64,000 bases of DNA, taken from contig OZ241898.1 of NCBI GenBank assembly GCA_965203525.1, positions 2,232,001 through 2,296,000 on the forward strand. Direction: 5' to 3'. A program made the translations under genes and the position numbers. Below are positions 17,601 to 25,825 of the stretch, piece after piece. Source of the stretch: WTFV01 sp965203525. Lineage in GTDB: Bacteria; Acidobacteriota; Vicinamibacteria; Vicinamibacterales; UBA8438. The notes under the pieces were generated by a model. The model had not been told where the DNA came from, did not search any database, and saw nothing but the letters and a program-made list of their open reading frames with translations. The number at the start of each line of letters is the position of its first letter. The first letter of the stretch is position 1.

Positions 17601-19656
17601 CGCCCTCGCCGAGCGCGCGGGTCAGGAGCGCCACGGCGGCCTTCGGCTCCTTGTCGTCATGGGCCACCATGCCGACCGCATGGAATCCCAGGGTGTCGGC
17701 GAAGACGAACGCCCCGCCGTGCGGATTCGGAAGAAACGCCGGAAACATGGCGCCATCGAGACCCAACAGCTCTTCACGAACGTTCTTGGCGGCCTGTTCC
17801 TGCTCGAAGGCCGCATGAAGCGCCAGATTGTCGTAGGCGACGTGCCACGCGACGCGTAGCGGGTGGGCGGGCAGCACGATCAGGCCAATCGGCCGGCCGG
17901 AGAGGGACAGCACTTCGACCGTGTTGCAGAGAGCCAGCCAGGGATTGTCAGATTCCAGCAGCGCGGCCCAGGAAAGCAGGTAGTTCCTGACCGCACCGAA
18001 CCCCTTCGCCTTGTCGTCATGGATCTGACCGACGCTGCCCCCGCCGACGCCGAACCGCTCCGCCATCTTCCGGCTCGCCGCGCAAGCGCGGTCCCACCTC
18101 GCCCCGTCGCGGTGGCCTTCGAACGGCACGAATTCCGCTGCGCCCGCCCGTTCCCCCGAAGCGCGCACCCTGACGCGCCACCGCCCGATCGCGCCGGATC
18201 GAACGCGCCACTGTTCTTCTATTTTCCGGATCAGGGACGGACGAAAAACGCGGAAACTCCTGCGCCGCGAGTCGTCCGCGACCCGGAGCAACACGAAGCC
18301 CTTCGCATCGACCACCTCACCCAGGTTGTCCGCGACGGCCGAAACGCGTTCCCGGTCGTCGAGTTCGACGAGTCCTTCGCTGAACGCCCGTACCTCTGCG
18401 CCGACGCCGCTGGCCGTCCGCTCGGGCGGTTGTCCGAAGCGAATGACGAACTCTTCGGTGTCCTGCGGATCGACGGCTTCGCTTCCGACAACGGAAATCC
18501 GCACCTTGGCGGAAACGATGGTGTCTTCGGGCAACGAGGAGAAGTCGTCGTTGCTGAACCGGCACTTCTCATCCCGCCGCGCCGAATGGCGCACTTCACG
18601 CGCCGCGATTTCGTTCTCATCCATGTCTGACAGCACGGCGACACGGTAGTCGACGGCATGCTTGTCGAGAGTCGGTCGAGCGCGCCATTTGACCTCCAGC
18701 CTGGAATAATCGCCGGAGTGCTCCGCTTCCGGCTTCAGAATCAGTACGGGAGGAAGCGGTTGATCCTTGCCGTCCGCGTCCAGATCCTCCACCAGTCCCG
18801 ACCACTTGGCGATCTTTCCGTTCGGGTTGCGCCACGGAATCAACTCGATAGCCTGGACATCGCCCACGTCCTCGATCCGCAGCGCGTTGACCCACAGGCG
18901 CTCTTTGTCGGCGAGTCCACTCAGGGCGTCCAGAAGCGGCCGGGTCTCCGCGTCGCGCAGAAACCGTTCCAGGTCGTGGCGCTGGTCGTCCATCGGTTTC
19001 GCGAGCCGCAACGATTCGATCCGGGCCGGGATGGTGAGACCCGTAGCGACCGTTCCCAGCAGATGGTCGACGAACCGCCGCGAGACGTCCAGCTCCGCCG
19101 TGGGGTCCGCCGAATCGGCCAACTGGACCGGCCAGAGACCGAGCAGGTGCAGGTACGCGCCGGGATGCCGCCCGTGCGCCGCGACGCGGCAGAGATAGTC
19201 GAACACCGTCCACGGAGAAACGCTGTACCGGCCGCGAAAACCCTGGGCCTTCTTGACGGCCCGCTCGGCGTAGCGTCGGTGTTCACGGGGCACCTCGGCG
19301 TACGCCAGGCGATTGGCTTCCCTGAACAGACTGGTCTCGTCCACCTCCCGGCCGGCGTTGTAGATGCCGTCCATGCCGGCGCCCGCCCGATCCGTGTCGA
19401 CCAGCAGCACGGCGGCGTTCCCCTTGCCTTCCCGCCGCTCGACCGCCTCGTCCGCGGTGATGGTACGGCCGGCGCGGACGTCGGCGACCCGTAGCACCTC
19501 CCACTCGCGCGGGTTGAAGTCTTGATCCTTCGACAGCGCATCCACGACGTCCGACGTCAGGCAACGCACGAACGCCATGGCGCCCGATTCCGCCCGTCCG
19601 AGCACCCGCTCGGACGCCCGGCTCAGCACCGGTCCGTGCAGATCGGTCCACTCCAC
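14665..19656 (-). CDS. Large HerA-like ATPase with PD-(D/E)XK motif (DptH-like)
   Basis: This 1663-aa protein is the last gene of the operon. Its C-terminal 310 residues form a HerA/FtsK-type ATPase: P-loop GLPGMGKT at about 1350-1357, then 'FIDFDGLGFNPL', and Walker B 'HALIFDEAH' near 1555-1563 followed by 'GISLVLASQEARDF'. Upstream is a PD-(D/E)XK signature, Asp1110 in 'RPDLIHVSVV' and Glu1128-x-Lys1130 in 'FRFIEVKYR', so a nuclease domain is likely. The first 1000 residues are unrecognised. A GTG start at 19656 lies two bases after the stop of the upstream gene, with GGAG just before, so translation is coupled. Size, position and ATPase type resemble DptH of phosphorothioate-dependent restriction. 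I infer a DNA-cleaving effector motor; this is untested. Confidence 0.7.
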   Translation of the reverse strand: MEWTDLHGPVLSRASERVLGRAESGAMAFVRCLTSDVVDALSKDQDFNPREWEVLRVADVRAGRTITADEAVERREGKGNAAVLLVDTDRAGAGMDGIYNAGREVDETSLFREANRLAYAEVPREHRRYAERAVKKAQGFRGRYSVSPWTVFDYLCRVAAHGRHPGAYLHLLGLWPVQLADSADPTAELDVSRRFVDHLLGTVATGLTIPARIESLRLAKPMDDQRHDLERFLRDAETRPLLDALSGLADKERLWVNALRIEDVGDVQAIELIPWRNPNGKIAKWSGLVEDLDADGKDQPLPPVLILKPEAEHSGDYSRLEVKWRARPTLDKHAVDYRVAVLSDMDENEIAAREVRHSARRDEKCRFSNDDFSSLPEDTIVSAKVRISVVGSEAVDPQDTEEFVIRFGQPPERTASGVGAEVRAFSEGLVELDDRERVSAVADNLGEVVDAKGFVLLRVADDSRRRSFRVFRPSLIRKIEEQWRVRSGAIGRWRVRVRASGERAGAAEFVPFEGHRDGARWDRACAASRKMAERFGVGGGSVGQIHDDKAKGFGAVRNYLLSWAALLESDNPWLALCNTVEVLSLSGRPIGLIVLPAHPLRVAWHVAYDNLALHAAFEQEQAAKNVREELLGLDGAMFPAFLPNPHGGAFVFADTLGFHAVGMVAHDDKEPKAAVALLTRALGEGESADVAPTVGGQSAQVLGDEIVKYLDCHNASGLLRLHALRAGDGLTVARALGRVDDHYRRADDDRDPGKDSAPEAGKEPAATQIFSLELYPSPSQRAVAGRFIAEAGEKRRRGAGVLEYRDRWMLESVSLPGEINLPRLRWARKEGEPDTAAHLAVAFDTFESRIDRQRDEGKSPSAGPFRAFGLLSFYDEREFESTPLPTWRSAVRPSGEGEKHPSERGHSERLERLQRAVRGAVARHLGAPDGFPVLVTKVSPEKEESLKKLHRLCDWVVTLDRNAGIEYFDSPRDHRAIYDAYVIDCVPEREDLGCLQLITSTANLEEVHDLLDGALDRMGLSRSRRNAEFLLEHLKALSGRLAIRLSGNRPPTAELVALAICRAHCRQAPEGNECWPSFDRGFVVPVDDVQDLLPPLRAGDGGQGARARPDLIHVSVVPRRGLAFRFIEVKYRRHLRTARAPELLGKIEEQTSTLHRSWHEWYSHEACSSFRAVRRAKLARVLRFYADKARRHHLSPARHEELVSEIDRMIEKGGDYAFPKLEADLGWIFCPEYAGIHPQEISPSGQRTRIFLFGPDVLPDSEFHPEPAPDRKERPAGDVSRSPSHGSGGGNREDGEAAGSVDREASEGITTGRTGSDVPPSICLGTDLHANVDVPWSLTVKGNPHLLIAGLPGMGKTTCLLSLCRQMVEAGVRPIVFSYHQDIDERLSGLIDAVRFIDFDGLGFNPLRVMRRESATAHLDVAGSVRDIFSAIFPDLGDLQCERVRSAIKESFVEAGWPGSDRAEPEFRRFVEILRSDPKPDRGLRTLLARLGELDDYGFFEVGEARESLWESDRPVVIRIHATQNDTLQRAFSALVFYGLYKDMFRRGIQDRITHALIFDEAHRAAGLKLIPTMAKECRKYGISLVLASQEARDFHVSLFSAIANYLVLRLTEADAKALVRNVATAQQERALIDRLKQMDRFKALYFCEGKRRPAPVGLLSLD

Positions 19657-19658
19657 GG

Positions 19659-21479
19659 TCAGCTTTCTCCAGCCGGTTCGAAACGGGACCGCAGCCGCTT
19701 CATCGCCTCCGCGTCGTTCACGCCGATCAGCAGCCCGAGGTCTCGGAGACGGCGCTCGAGGGTCGCGCGGTTCCTCCGCAGCAGATCATTCGATATGGTC
19801 ATCCCCGGAGGCGCAGCATCCACATGGAAACCGTAACGCTCGCGGACGACCTCGATGAACTGTTTGAGCGACAGCACGCGGACGCCCCGCTTGTTGCCGG
19901 TCGGCAGCAGGTGCAGATGCACGAGATAATCCAGCACCGCGTTGGTGAACACGACGCGTCGGACCTCCCGCCTTCGGCTCGTCACCACGCCGCCCGACCG
20001 GACGCTACGTCGTTCCGTCCGCTTCGCGGCGAGCCCGTTCGGGCGTCCGGCCAGCAAGCTCGAATCGATCATGTTCATGAAGTTCCCGCGCGCGAAATTC
20101 GGCCCTATCAGCGTCATCAACCCGTGGGCGAGGCGCCAGACGGCGCTCGGTTGACTGGCGTCGTCGCCGAGAATCCGGGCGGTCTCAGGATAATCTTCTT
20201 CCAATTTTTCGGCCAGGTTCTCCGCTTTTTCCTCAAGGCTATCATGGATCCGTTGCGCCTGCTCGTGGCGACCGCGCAGCAGGTCGCCCAGCAGGTTGAT
20301 CCACTCGGTGGCGTACGGTCTGGTCGGTACGTTCTGCTGCTTGATCTTCCGATTGCCGCCAGCGCTGTAGTCCAGGAGACGCAGCACCATCAGGACGACG
20401 GAAAAGCGCTCCATGCGCCGCATGACGTCATCCATCGATTGTTCGGCGCACATCTGGATGTGAGGATCGACCCCGTTCGCACAGTCGACGAAGAGCGGCG
20501 CCGGACGCTGGGTCCGCCGGTTCGGCACCGCGCCGGTTTCCGCCCACTGGAACAGGATGTCGACGGTGCTGGTCAGGATGGTGGTCAGACCGACGGCGAT
20601 GCAAGACTCCAGCATTTCGACCAGCGCATGACGCGGCGCAGGGTCCGCGAAAGCGCGCACGAAGCGGCGCATGTCGTCGGCGAAGTCCCGGGCGGCGCTT
20701 TCCGCGATCGGCCGCTGGTTGGAAATGGGACCGGCGTCCTTGCCGCGCACCTTGTCCGGCGCTTTTCCGAGCCGTTGCGCGAGCCGAATCGTCAGCAACT
20801 GGTCGAGGCCGACGGGAAACTTCTCGTCGAACCGATCCGAGGTTCGACTGGCGAGAAGGTCGTCGCCACCGCGGGTGACGCCCTGGTCGAACGCGCGCAG
20901 AAGCACGTTGTCTTCGTAACGTTCGCCCACGGCGAACCATGACCGTTCCTGGTTCCCGCTCCGATCGACATGTCCTCCGTCCTGTCCTGCCAGCATGGCG
21001 ACGATCATCTCGGGAACGAAACGAAGATTCGTCACGTGCGGCGGCAGATCGACCCAGCTCGCCATGTAGTGCGTCGGCGCGACGCGCTGCACCTGCTTGT
21101 CCCGCCCGAGGTCGTGCCGAACGTTTTCGAGGCAGAAACAGAGCAGCAGATCGCCCAGGATCGCCCTTTCGACCTCGTCGTCGAACCCCTTCAGGTCGTC
21201 CGTGGCCGCAAGGCTTTCCGCAACGCGCTCGATGGTCGCCGATCGCCGTCTCTGACTCGGTGTTCCGGCGCCGGAGCCGAACGTGTCCAGGAACCTCCCC
21301 TTGCCCTTGCCCTTGCGTTTTCCGAAGCGAAACATGTAGAAGACCGCCGGCAGGATCTCGGAGAGCTCGAAAGGCTGAAGCGAAACCGGCAACGCCTTGT
21401 GGAAGTTGCCGGACCAGACCTCCCGCGTCATGTGGGGGGACAGCACGTCTTCGACGAGCTTGCGGACGTTATCGCTCAT
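19659..21479 (-). CDS. Middle component of the kinase/ATPase operon (DptG position)
   Basis: This 606-aa soluble protein starts at an ATG (21479) with GGAAG six bases upstream; a GTG directly before it is an alternative start. It overlaps the end of the preceding gene by 11 bp and stops two bases before the next gene begins. The N-terminus has 'SLQPFELSEILPAVFYMFRF' followed by a basic Gly/Lys run (GKRKGKGKGR). Later parts are helical, with an acidic coiled region ('SLEEKAENLAEKLEEDYPET') and a probable DNA-binding C-terminal third ('VLDYLVHLHLLPTGNKRGVR', 'IEVVRERYGF'). I do not recognise a named domain. By position it corresponds to DptG between F and H; sequence relationship is not claimed. 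Confidence 0.6.
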   Translation of the reverse strand: MSDNVRKLVEDVLSPHMTREVWSGNFHKALPVSLQPFELSEILPAVFYMFRFGKRKGKGKGRFLDTFGSGAGTPSQRRRSATIERVAESLAATDDLKGFDDEVERAILGDLLLCFCLENVRHDLGRDKQVQRVAPTHYMASWVDLPPHVTNLRFVPEMIVAMLAGQDGGHVDRSGNQERSWFAVGERYEDNVLLRAFDQGVTRGGDDLLASRTSDRFDEKFPVGLDQLLTIRLAQRLGKAPDKVRGKDAGPISNQRPIAESAARDFADDMRRFVRAFADPAPRHALVEMLESCIAVGLTTILTSTVDILFQWAETGAVPNRRTQRPAPLFVDCANGVDPHIQMCAEQSMDDVMRRMERFSVVLMVLRLLDYSAGGNRKIKQQNVPTRPYATEWINLLGDLLRGRHEQAQRIHDSLEEKAENLAEKLEEDYPETARILGDDASQPSAVWRLAHGLMTLIGPNFARGNFMNMIDSSLLAGRPNGLAAKRTERRSVRSGGVVTSRRREVRRVVFTNAVLDYLVHLHLLPTGNKRGVRVLSLKQFIEVVRERYGFHVDAAPPGMTISNDLLRRNRATLERRLRDLGLLIGVNDAEAMKRLRSRFEPAGES

Positions 21480-24400
21480 CACTTGCTTCCGGCGGTCGCG
21501 GCTGAATCACCATCCGCTGCCGCTCGTCCGTATCCACCACCGCTATCACGTGGACGGATTCGCTCATCGGGCTCAGGGCGAACACTTTGCGATCGTCCTC
21601 GCGCACCAGGCGCTGCACGAAGATCGACAGGTGGGCGAACGTGTCGTCGGTCGAAACGTCCCCCAACTGATAGCCTTCGCCCAATTCGAGCAGCAGGTGG
21701 AACAACTCCGCGCCCAGCCGGAGACGTTCTTCCCTCCCATCCCGATACCGATAGATCAGAAACGCCTGACGGTGCAGCCGGTCGAATCCTTGCGCCTCCG
21801 GCGGCAGGTCGGCCTCCAGCCGAAAGTCGGCGAGGCGCTTCTCGATCCAGAACCAAGTCTCCGCCGGCGTCCGCGGGGGAATGCGCAACGGCACGACGCC
21901 GGATCGATCCAATGCTTCGCGTGGGAGTTCTTCCAGACGGGAGATTCCCGCGCACAGGTCCCGGCACAGATCGCCATGCGCCGCCCGGTCCACGGGAATG
22001 TCCCGGAACCGACGGAGATGCCGCCCCCGAGCCAGAGCTAGCACCTGTTCATCCTGTTCATCCTGGGCGACGGTCTGAATCCGGCTGCTGGTCCACTCGA
22101 AGTACGCGCGGCGGCGCGCCGACGCCAGCGACGATTCCGGGTGGCCGGAATCGTCGTCGGCGAACCTGTCGCGCAGCAGCCGCCGATCGAGACGCGGATG
22201 CGCGTCGAGCGCCGGATCGAAGTGAACCAACTCCCGCAACAGCTCTCCTTGCCGCGCGGGAGACGTCGGGTCGAAGGCGCGATCCCAGTACGGCCACGCT
22301 TCGACGCCGGCTTCCAGGACCGCTTCGTCCCTGACGCCCACCAGATCTCCGAACAAGTCTCCCTGCCGGAACGGAGACGCGGCCGAGACGTGTCCGCAGG
22401 CTGTCGCCGTCGCCGAGCGGTCTCCCCGATCCGTTCCGCCACGGTGGTAATCTTCGCAGAAATCGACTCCGAACAAGACGTAGACCAGCGCGGCGCGCAA
22501 TTCGCGCACCGTGACGTGCATTTCGCCGCGCAGATGCACCGCCTGCAGCGCATGGAACAGCCGCTCGCGGGCGCGCGCTCGGACCTCCGGATCGGTTCCG
22601 CCGGCCAGCGCGTCCGGCCCGAACAACCGGTTCGCACGGAACACCTCGCAGCGCTCCTGCGCCGAGCAGGATCGGCACGGCGCCCAAGTTTCGGCCGCGT
22701 CTTCCCCGCCGTACAGGCTCTCCAGCAGCCGTTCCAGAAAGTCGGTGGCAATGCCCGCTCCATCGGGCGTGACGCCGCCGACGAGCGACCGCTGGTTGAG
22801 GTTGACGAACCGGACGTGAGAATCGTCCACCGCGGCGTCTGCGTCGTCCTCCACTTCGGGCGCCGACCCGTTCGCGCGTTCGAGCCGTTTGCGCAAGACC
22901 AGCATCAGCGGCGTCTCTTCTCCGCGTCTCTGCTCCACGCCTTCGATCCATTCCAGCAGCCGCCCGTCGTTGATCGCCAGCAGGTGCGCGACGTCATCGT
23001 CCGGAGGGCCGTCCTGGAACGGTTTCAGGAAGTCGTCCAGCAGATCGTCGGCAGACTTCCCCTGCCACGACGCCGATCCGTCGAGGTTCATCCGGACGAT
23101 CAGGCCGTCCTCCGTCCGCCCCTCGAGAATACGCTCCGACGACGCGCGCCGACCGACCCCGAACCGCTTGGCCAGATGCTGCAGCAGCGCGGTCTTGCCG
23201 TCCCCGGCGTTGCCGCACAGCACGACCAGTCTGATGCAGCGGTCTTGCACGTCGCGATACAGCGCCTTCTCGAGGAGGCTCTCGACGTACGTCCGCTCGG
23301 CGAAATCGCTGTCGAGACCGCGTGTCTCCCGGTTTCCGTACCGCGAACCCGGATACGACTGCAGCAGTGACTGCAGCCACGGGACGGATCGCTCGCGCCG
23401 CTCGACCGCCGCGCCGGCGCCGGCATCCGGCGCCGGCGGGTCCGCCGGCACCTCGACCGCAACGGCCGGTTTCGACGGCCGGAGCGCCTTCAGCGCCTCG
23501 CGCACCGAGCCGAACCGCCGGTTCGCATCCGGGTGCGCCGCCCGGTCGAGAAACTCGACGACGGCCGGGTATTCGGCGCGATCGATCCCCTCCCAGCGCA
23601 GGCCGCGTTCCTTGGCCAGGTCGGCGTCGTACCGGAACGGCTCCCGATCGAACAACACGTGAAAGAAACTGGCCGCCAGGGCGTAGATGTCGTCCGCCGG
23701 CGCCGCCGGCCCGGTCCCCGACGACGGCGCGCAGTAGAGAACGGTGCCGGGAGCGGCGCCGCCCTCTCCGACCTTGCGGACGAAGTCGTAGTCGGTCAGC
23801 ACCAACTCGTCGCCGGACACGATCATGTTGCGCGGGCTGACGTCGCCGTGCACCAGCCCGTTGCGGTGCAGCACGTCGAGTGCCTCACACATCGTCCCCA
23901 GCCAACGGATGGCCAGAGCCTCGCCGGATTCCTCGCCCTGCTCCTCGGCCAGCAGCGGGAAGACGCCCGTGAAGTCGCTCAACGGCGCCCCGTCAACCCA
24001 GGTCATGAGCGCGGTGAATGCGTTCTCGTGCCATTCCCGCGCGACCTCGAAGATCCCGGAGACCGCTTGATGCTGCAGATGGGAGCGCGCCAGACTGTAG
24101 GCGCCCACGGTTCTGCGCCCGGTTTCCTCTTCGTGGGCGACCTTGGCGACGTACGTTCCGAGATCTTCCTTCGTCGCGTGATCGATCTCGACGACCTTGA
24201 ACGCCGTACCGATGCCGCCCGAACCCAGGCGTCCCACGACCCGATAGTCCCGGCCATTGAACGGCACGATCTGATCTTCGGTCCAGAACCGCGCCGGCGG
24301 CGGCGGCGGCGGCGGCGGTGTTTCACCGAGCAGTTCGGCGAGCGCCGTCTCCAGGTCCTCCAGGTCGCGGCGGGCGTCCGGGGCGTCAGCCAGGCCACCC

Positions 24401-25638
24401 TCCAGCACCTCGACGACCTGCCGGCTCTTCTCGTCCTCCCGCTCTCGAAACAGATCGGCCAGCGATGCGCAGAGCGAATACACGTCCGACCGAGGCGTCG
24501 CCGCGTGCCGGCCACCCGCGCGCACTTCCGGGGCGACCTCCGGTTCCCATCCTCCGGCGGGGACTCCGGAGCTCGCGACGCTGACCTCCGAAGGGATCTT
24601 CGACCACTCGAAGCCGGTGAAGATCGGCGTGCCGTCGTGGCGGACGAGGATGGTGCGGGCGGTGAGGTTGCGATGCGCGACGGGTGCGTCGTCCGCGGTC
24701 GCGCCGCGGAACTCCTGCATGGCGCGAACCGCGCTCCGCGCGAAGGCGAGCCGCTCCGGCACCGACCACGACGCGTCCGACTTCCGTTTCTCGATCGACG
24801 GCGCGGCCGGATCGACGACCGTGAAGAAATGCATCTCGCCGGCGTATCCGGGCGCGTCCTGAAACGAATCGAGAATGCGGGGCGCCCAGCCGTGCAGTTG
24901 CAGCCGCTGCAGCGCCTCGAATTCGCGACGCGCTTTCTTCTCGGCGTTCGCGTCGTCGCTCGCGGAAAGGTCGTACAGGTGCAGCAGCACGCGATCCTGG
25001 CGGGCGGAATGAACGCCGGCGTAGACGCGGTGGAACCGCCGCTCCTTTGGGCTCCGCAGCTCCAGGTTGACGTACCCTGCGAACCGCCGCAACGAACCGT
25101 CGAGGGCTACGCCGCTCTTCGGCTCCAGGAGGCGGCTCAGGCTCGCCACCTGCGGCGGGCGCAGCGCCGGCGGGTCTGCGACGTCGAACCCGATGGCGTC
25201 CTGCCACTCCTTCAGCGTATGCATGCCGACGCCGCGAACGCTGCGGCCGGAAAGAGACTTCATCCTGGACGATTCGCGGGTCAGCAGGATCGCTCCGTCG
25301 ACGCGGCCGAGGTCCGGAACGGACCGGCGCAGCGTGGTGCCGATCCGGCGGGCCTTGTTCGTGACCTTGTCGGCTTCGTGCGCCACCACGTCCGGGTGGG
25401 CGTCGACCCATTGCGGCGTCCAGTGCTTGACTTCGACGACCCGGACGCCCGGCGGGCCGATGGCGACGAGATCGATTTCGTCCGCCTGCAGCCGGTGGTT
25501 GACCGAGAACGCCAGATTCGTCAGGAGGACCCAGACGTCGTCGCCGCGCGTCGACCCGAGGCGGCTCCTGACGTGCTCGAACGCCTTGCGCTCGCTGTCG
25601 TTGGCGAACGGTCCGCACGCGAAACATCGGACGTTCAT
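21469..25638 (-). CDS. NERD + pseudokinase + Ser/Thr kinase + DptF-like ATPase fusion
   Basis: This 1389-aa protein is the first gene of the operon; the ATG at 25638 is chosen because it opens the NERD domain. Residues 10-130 are NERD (nuclease-related), with Glu54/Asp56 and Glu69-x-Lys71 in 'RVVEVKHW'. Residues about 190-430 look like a kinase with HRN (322-324) in place of HRD and no DFG, so a pseudokinase. After a run of eight prolines (445-452) comes a second kinase with a Gly-rich loop (480-488), Lys499, HGD at 597-599 and DYD at 616-618, probably active. Residues about 770-1389 carry a P-loop GNAGDGKT (809-816), 'LLAINDGRLLEW' and a Cys cluster 'CRSCSAQERC' that may bind zinc. NERD-kinase fusion recalls PglW of BREX; the ATPase recalls DptF. 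The combination is unusual. I infer a sensor/regulator of a defence complex. Confidence 0.75.
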   Translation of the reverse strand: MNVRCFACGPFANDSERKAFEHVRSRLGSTRGDDVWVLLTNLAFSVNHRLQADEIDLVAIGPPGVRVVEVKHWTPQWVDAHPDVVAHEADKVTNKARRIGTTLRRSVPDLGRVDGAILLTRESSRMKSLSGRSVRGVGMHTLKEWQDAIGFDVADPPALRPPQVASLSRLLEPKSGVALDGSLRRFAGYVNLELRSPKERRFHRVYAGVHSARQDRVLLHLYDLSASDDANAEKKARREFEALQRLQLHGWAPRILDSFQDAPGYAGEMHFFTVVDPAAPSIEKRKSDASWSVPERLAFARSAVRAMQEFRGATADDAPVAHRNLTARTILVRHDGTPIFTGFEWSKIPSEVSVASSGVPAGGWEPEVAPEVRAGGRHAATPRSDVYSLCASLADLFREREDEKSRQVVEVLEGGLADAPDARRDLEDLETALAELLGETPPPPPPPPARFWTEDQIVPFNGRDYRVVGRLGSGGIGTAFKVVEIDHATKEDLGTYVAKVAHEEETGRRTVGAYSLARSHLQHQAVSGIFEVAREWHENAFTALMTWVDGAPLSDFTGVFPLLAEEQGEESGEALAIRWLGTMCEALDVLHRNGLVHGDVSPRNMIVSGDELVLTDYDFVRKVGEGGAAPGTVLYCAPSSGTGPAAPADDIYALAASFFHVLFDREPFRYDADLAKERGLRWEGIDRAEYPAVVEFLDRAAHPDANRRFGSVREALKALRPSKPAVAVEVPADPPAPDAGAGAAVERRERSVPWLQSLLQSYPGSRYGNRETRGLDSDFAERTYVESLLEKALYRDVQDRCIRLVVLCGNAGDGKTALLQHLAKRFGVGRRASSERILEGRTEDGLIVRMNLDGSASWQGKSADDLLDDFLKPFQDGPPDDDVAHLLAINDGRLLEWIEGVEQRRGEETPLMLVLRKRLERANGSAPEVEDDADAAVDDSHVRFVNLNQRSLVGGVTPDGAGIATDFLERLLESLYGGEDAAETWAPCRSCSAQERCEVFRANRLFGPDALAGGTDPEVRARARERLFHALQAVHLRGEMHVTVRELRAALVYVLFGVDFCEDYHRGGTDRGDRSATATACGHVSAASPFRQGDLFGDLVGVRDEAVLEAGVEAWPYWDRAFDPTSPARQGELLRELVHFDPALDAHPRLDRRLLRDRFADDDSGHPESSLASARRRAYFEWTSSRIQTVAQDEQDEQVLALARGRHLRRFRDIPVDRAAHGDLCRDLCAGISRLEELPREALDRSGVVPLRIPPRTPAETWFWIEKRLADFRLEADLPPEAQGFDRLHRQAFLIYRYRDGREERLRLGAELFHLLLELGEGYQLGDVSTDDTFAHLSIFVQRLVREDDRKVFALSPMSESVHVIAVVDTDERQRMVIQPRPPEASDER

Positions 25639-25825
25639 TGTTGCTGTGTCGTGGCGGAACGGCGGAAAATACCGGATTCTACACGTGCGTGATGAATCTG
25701 TCCTTTGGCGCCCGCGGTGATCCCGGGTCGGCGCATCCGGCGGCGGTTGCGGATCCGCCCCGGAGCGGTCTTGCGCCACGTCCGCGCTCCCGATACAGTG
25801 CGAAATCGCACGGAGGAGGAAACCC

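Noticed and set aside
14665..25638. Complete BREX or complete Dnd system
   Set aside because: No PglZ, BrxL, PglX or phosphorothioation genes (dndA-E) are in the window; only the kinase/NERD and F/G/H-like layout is shared.
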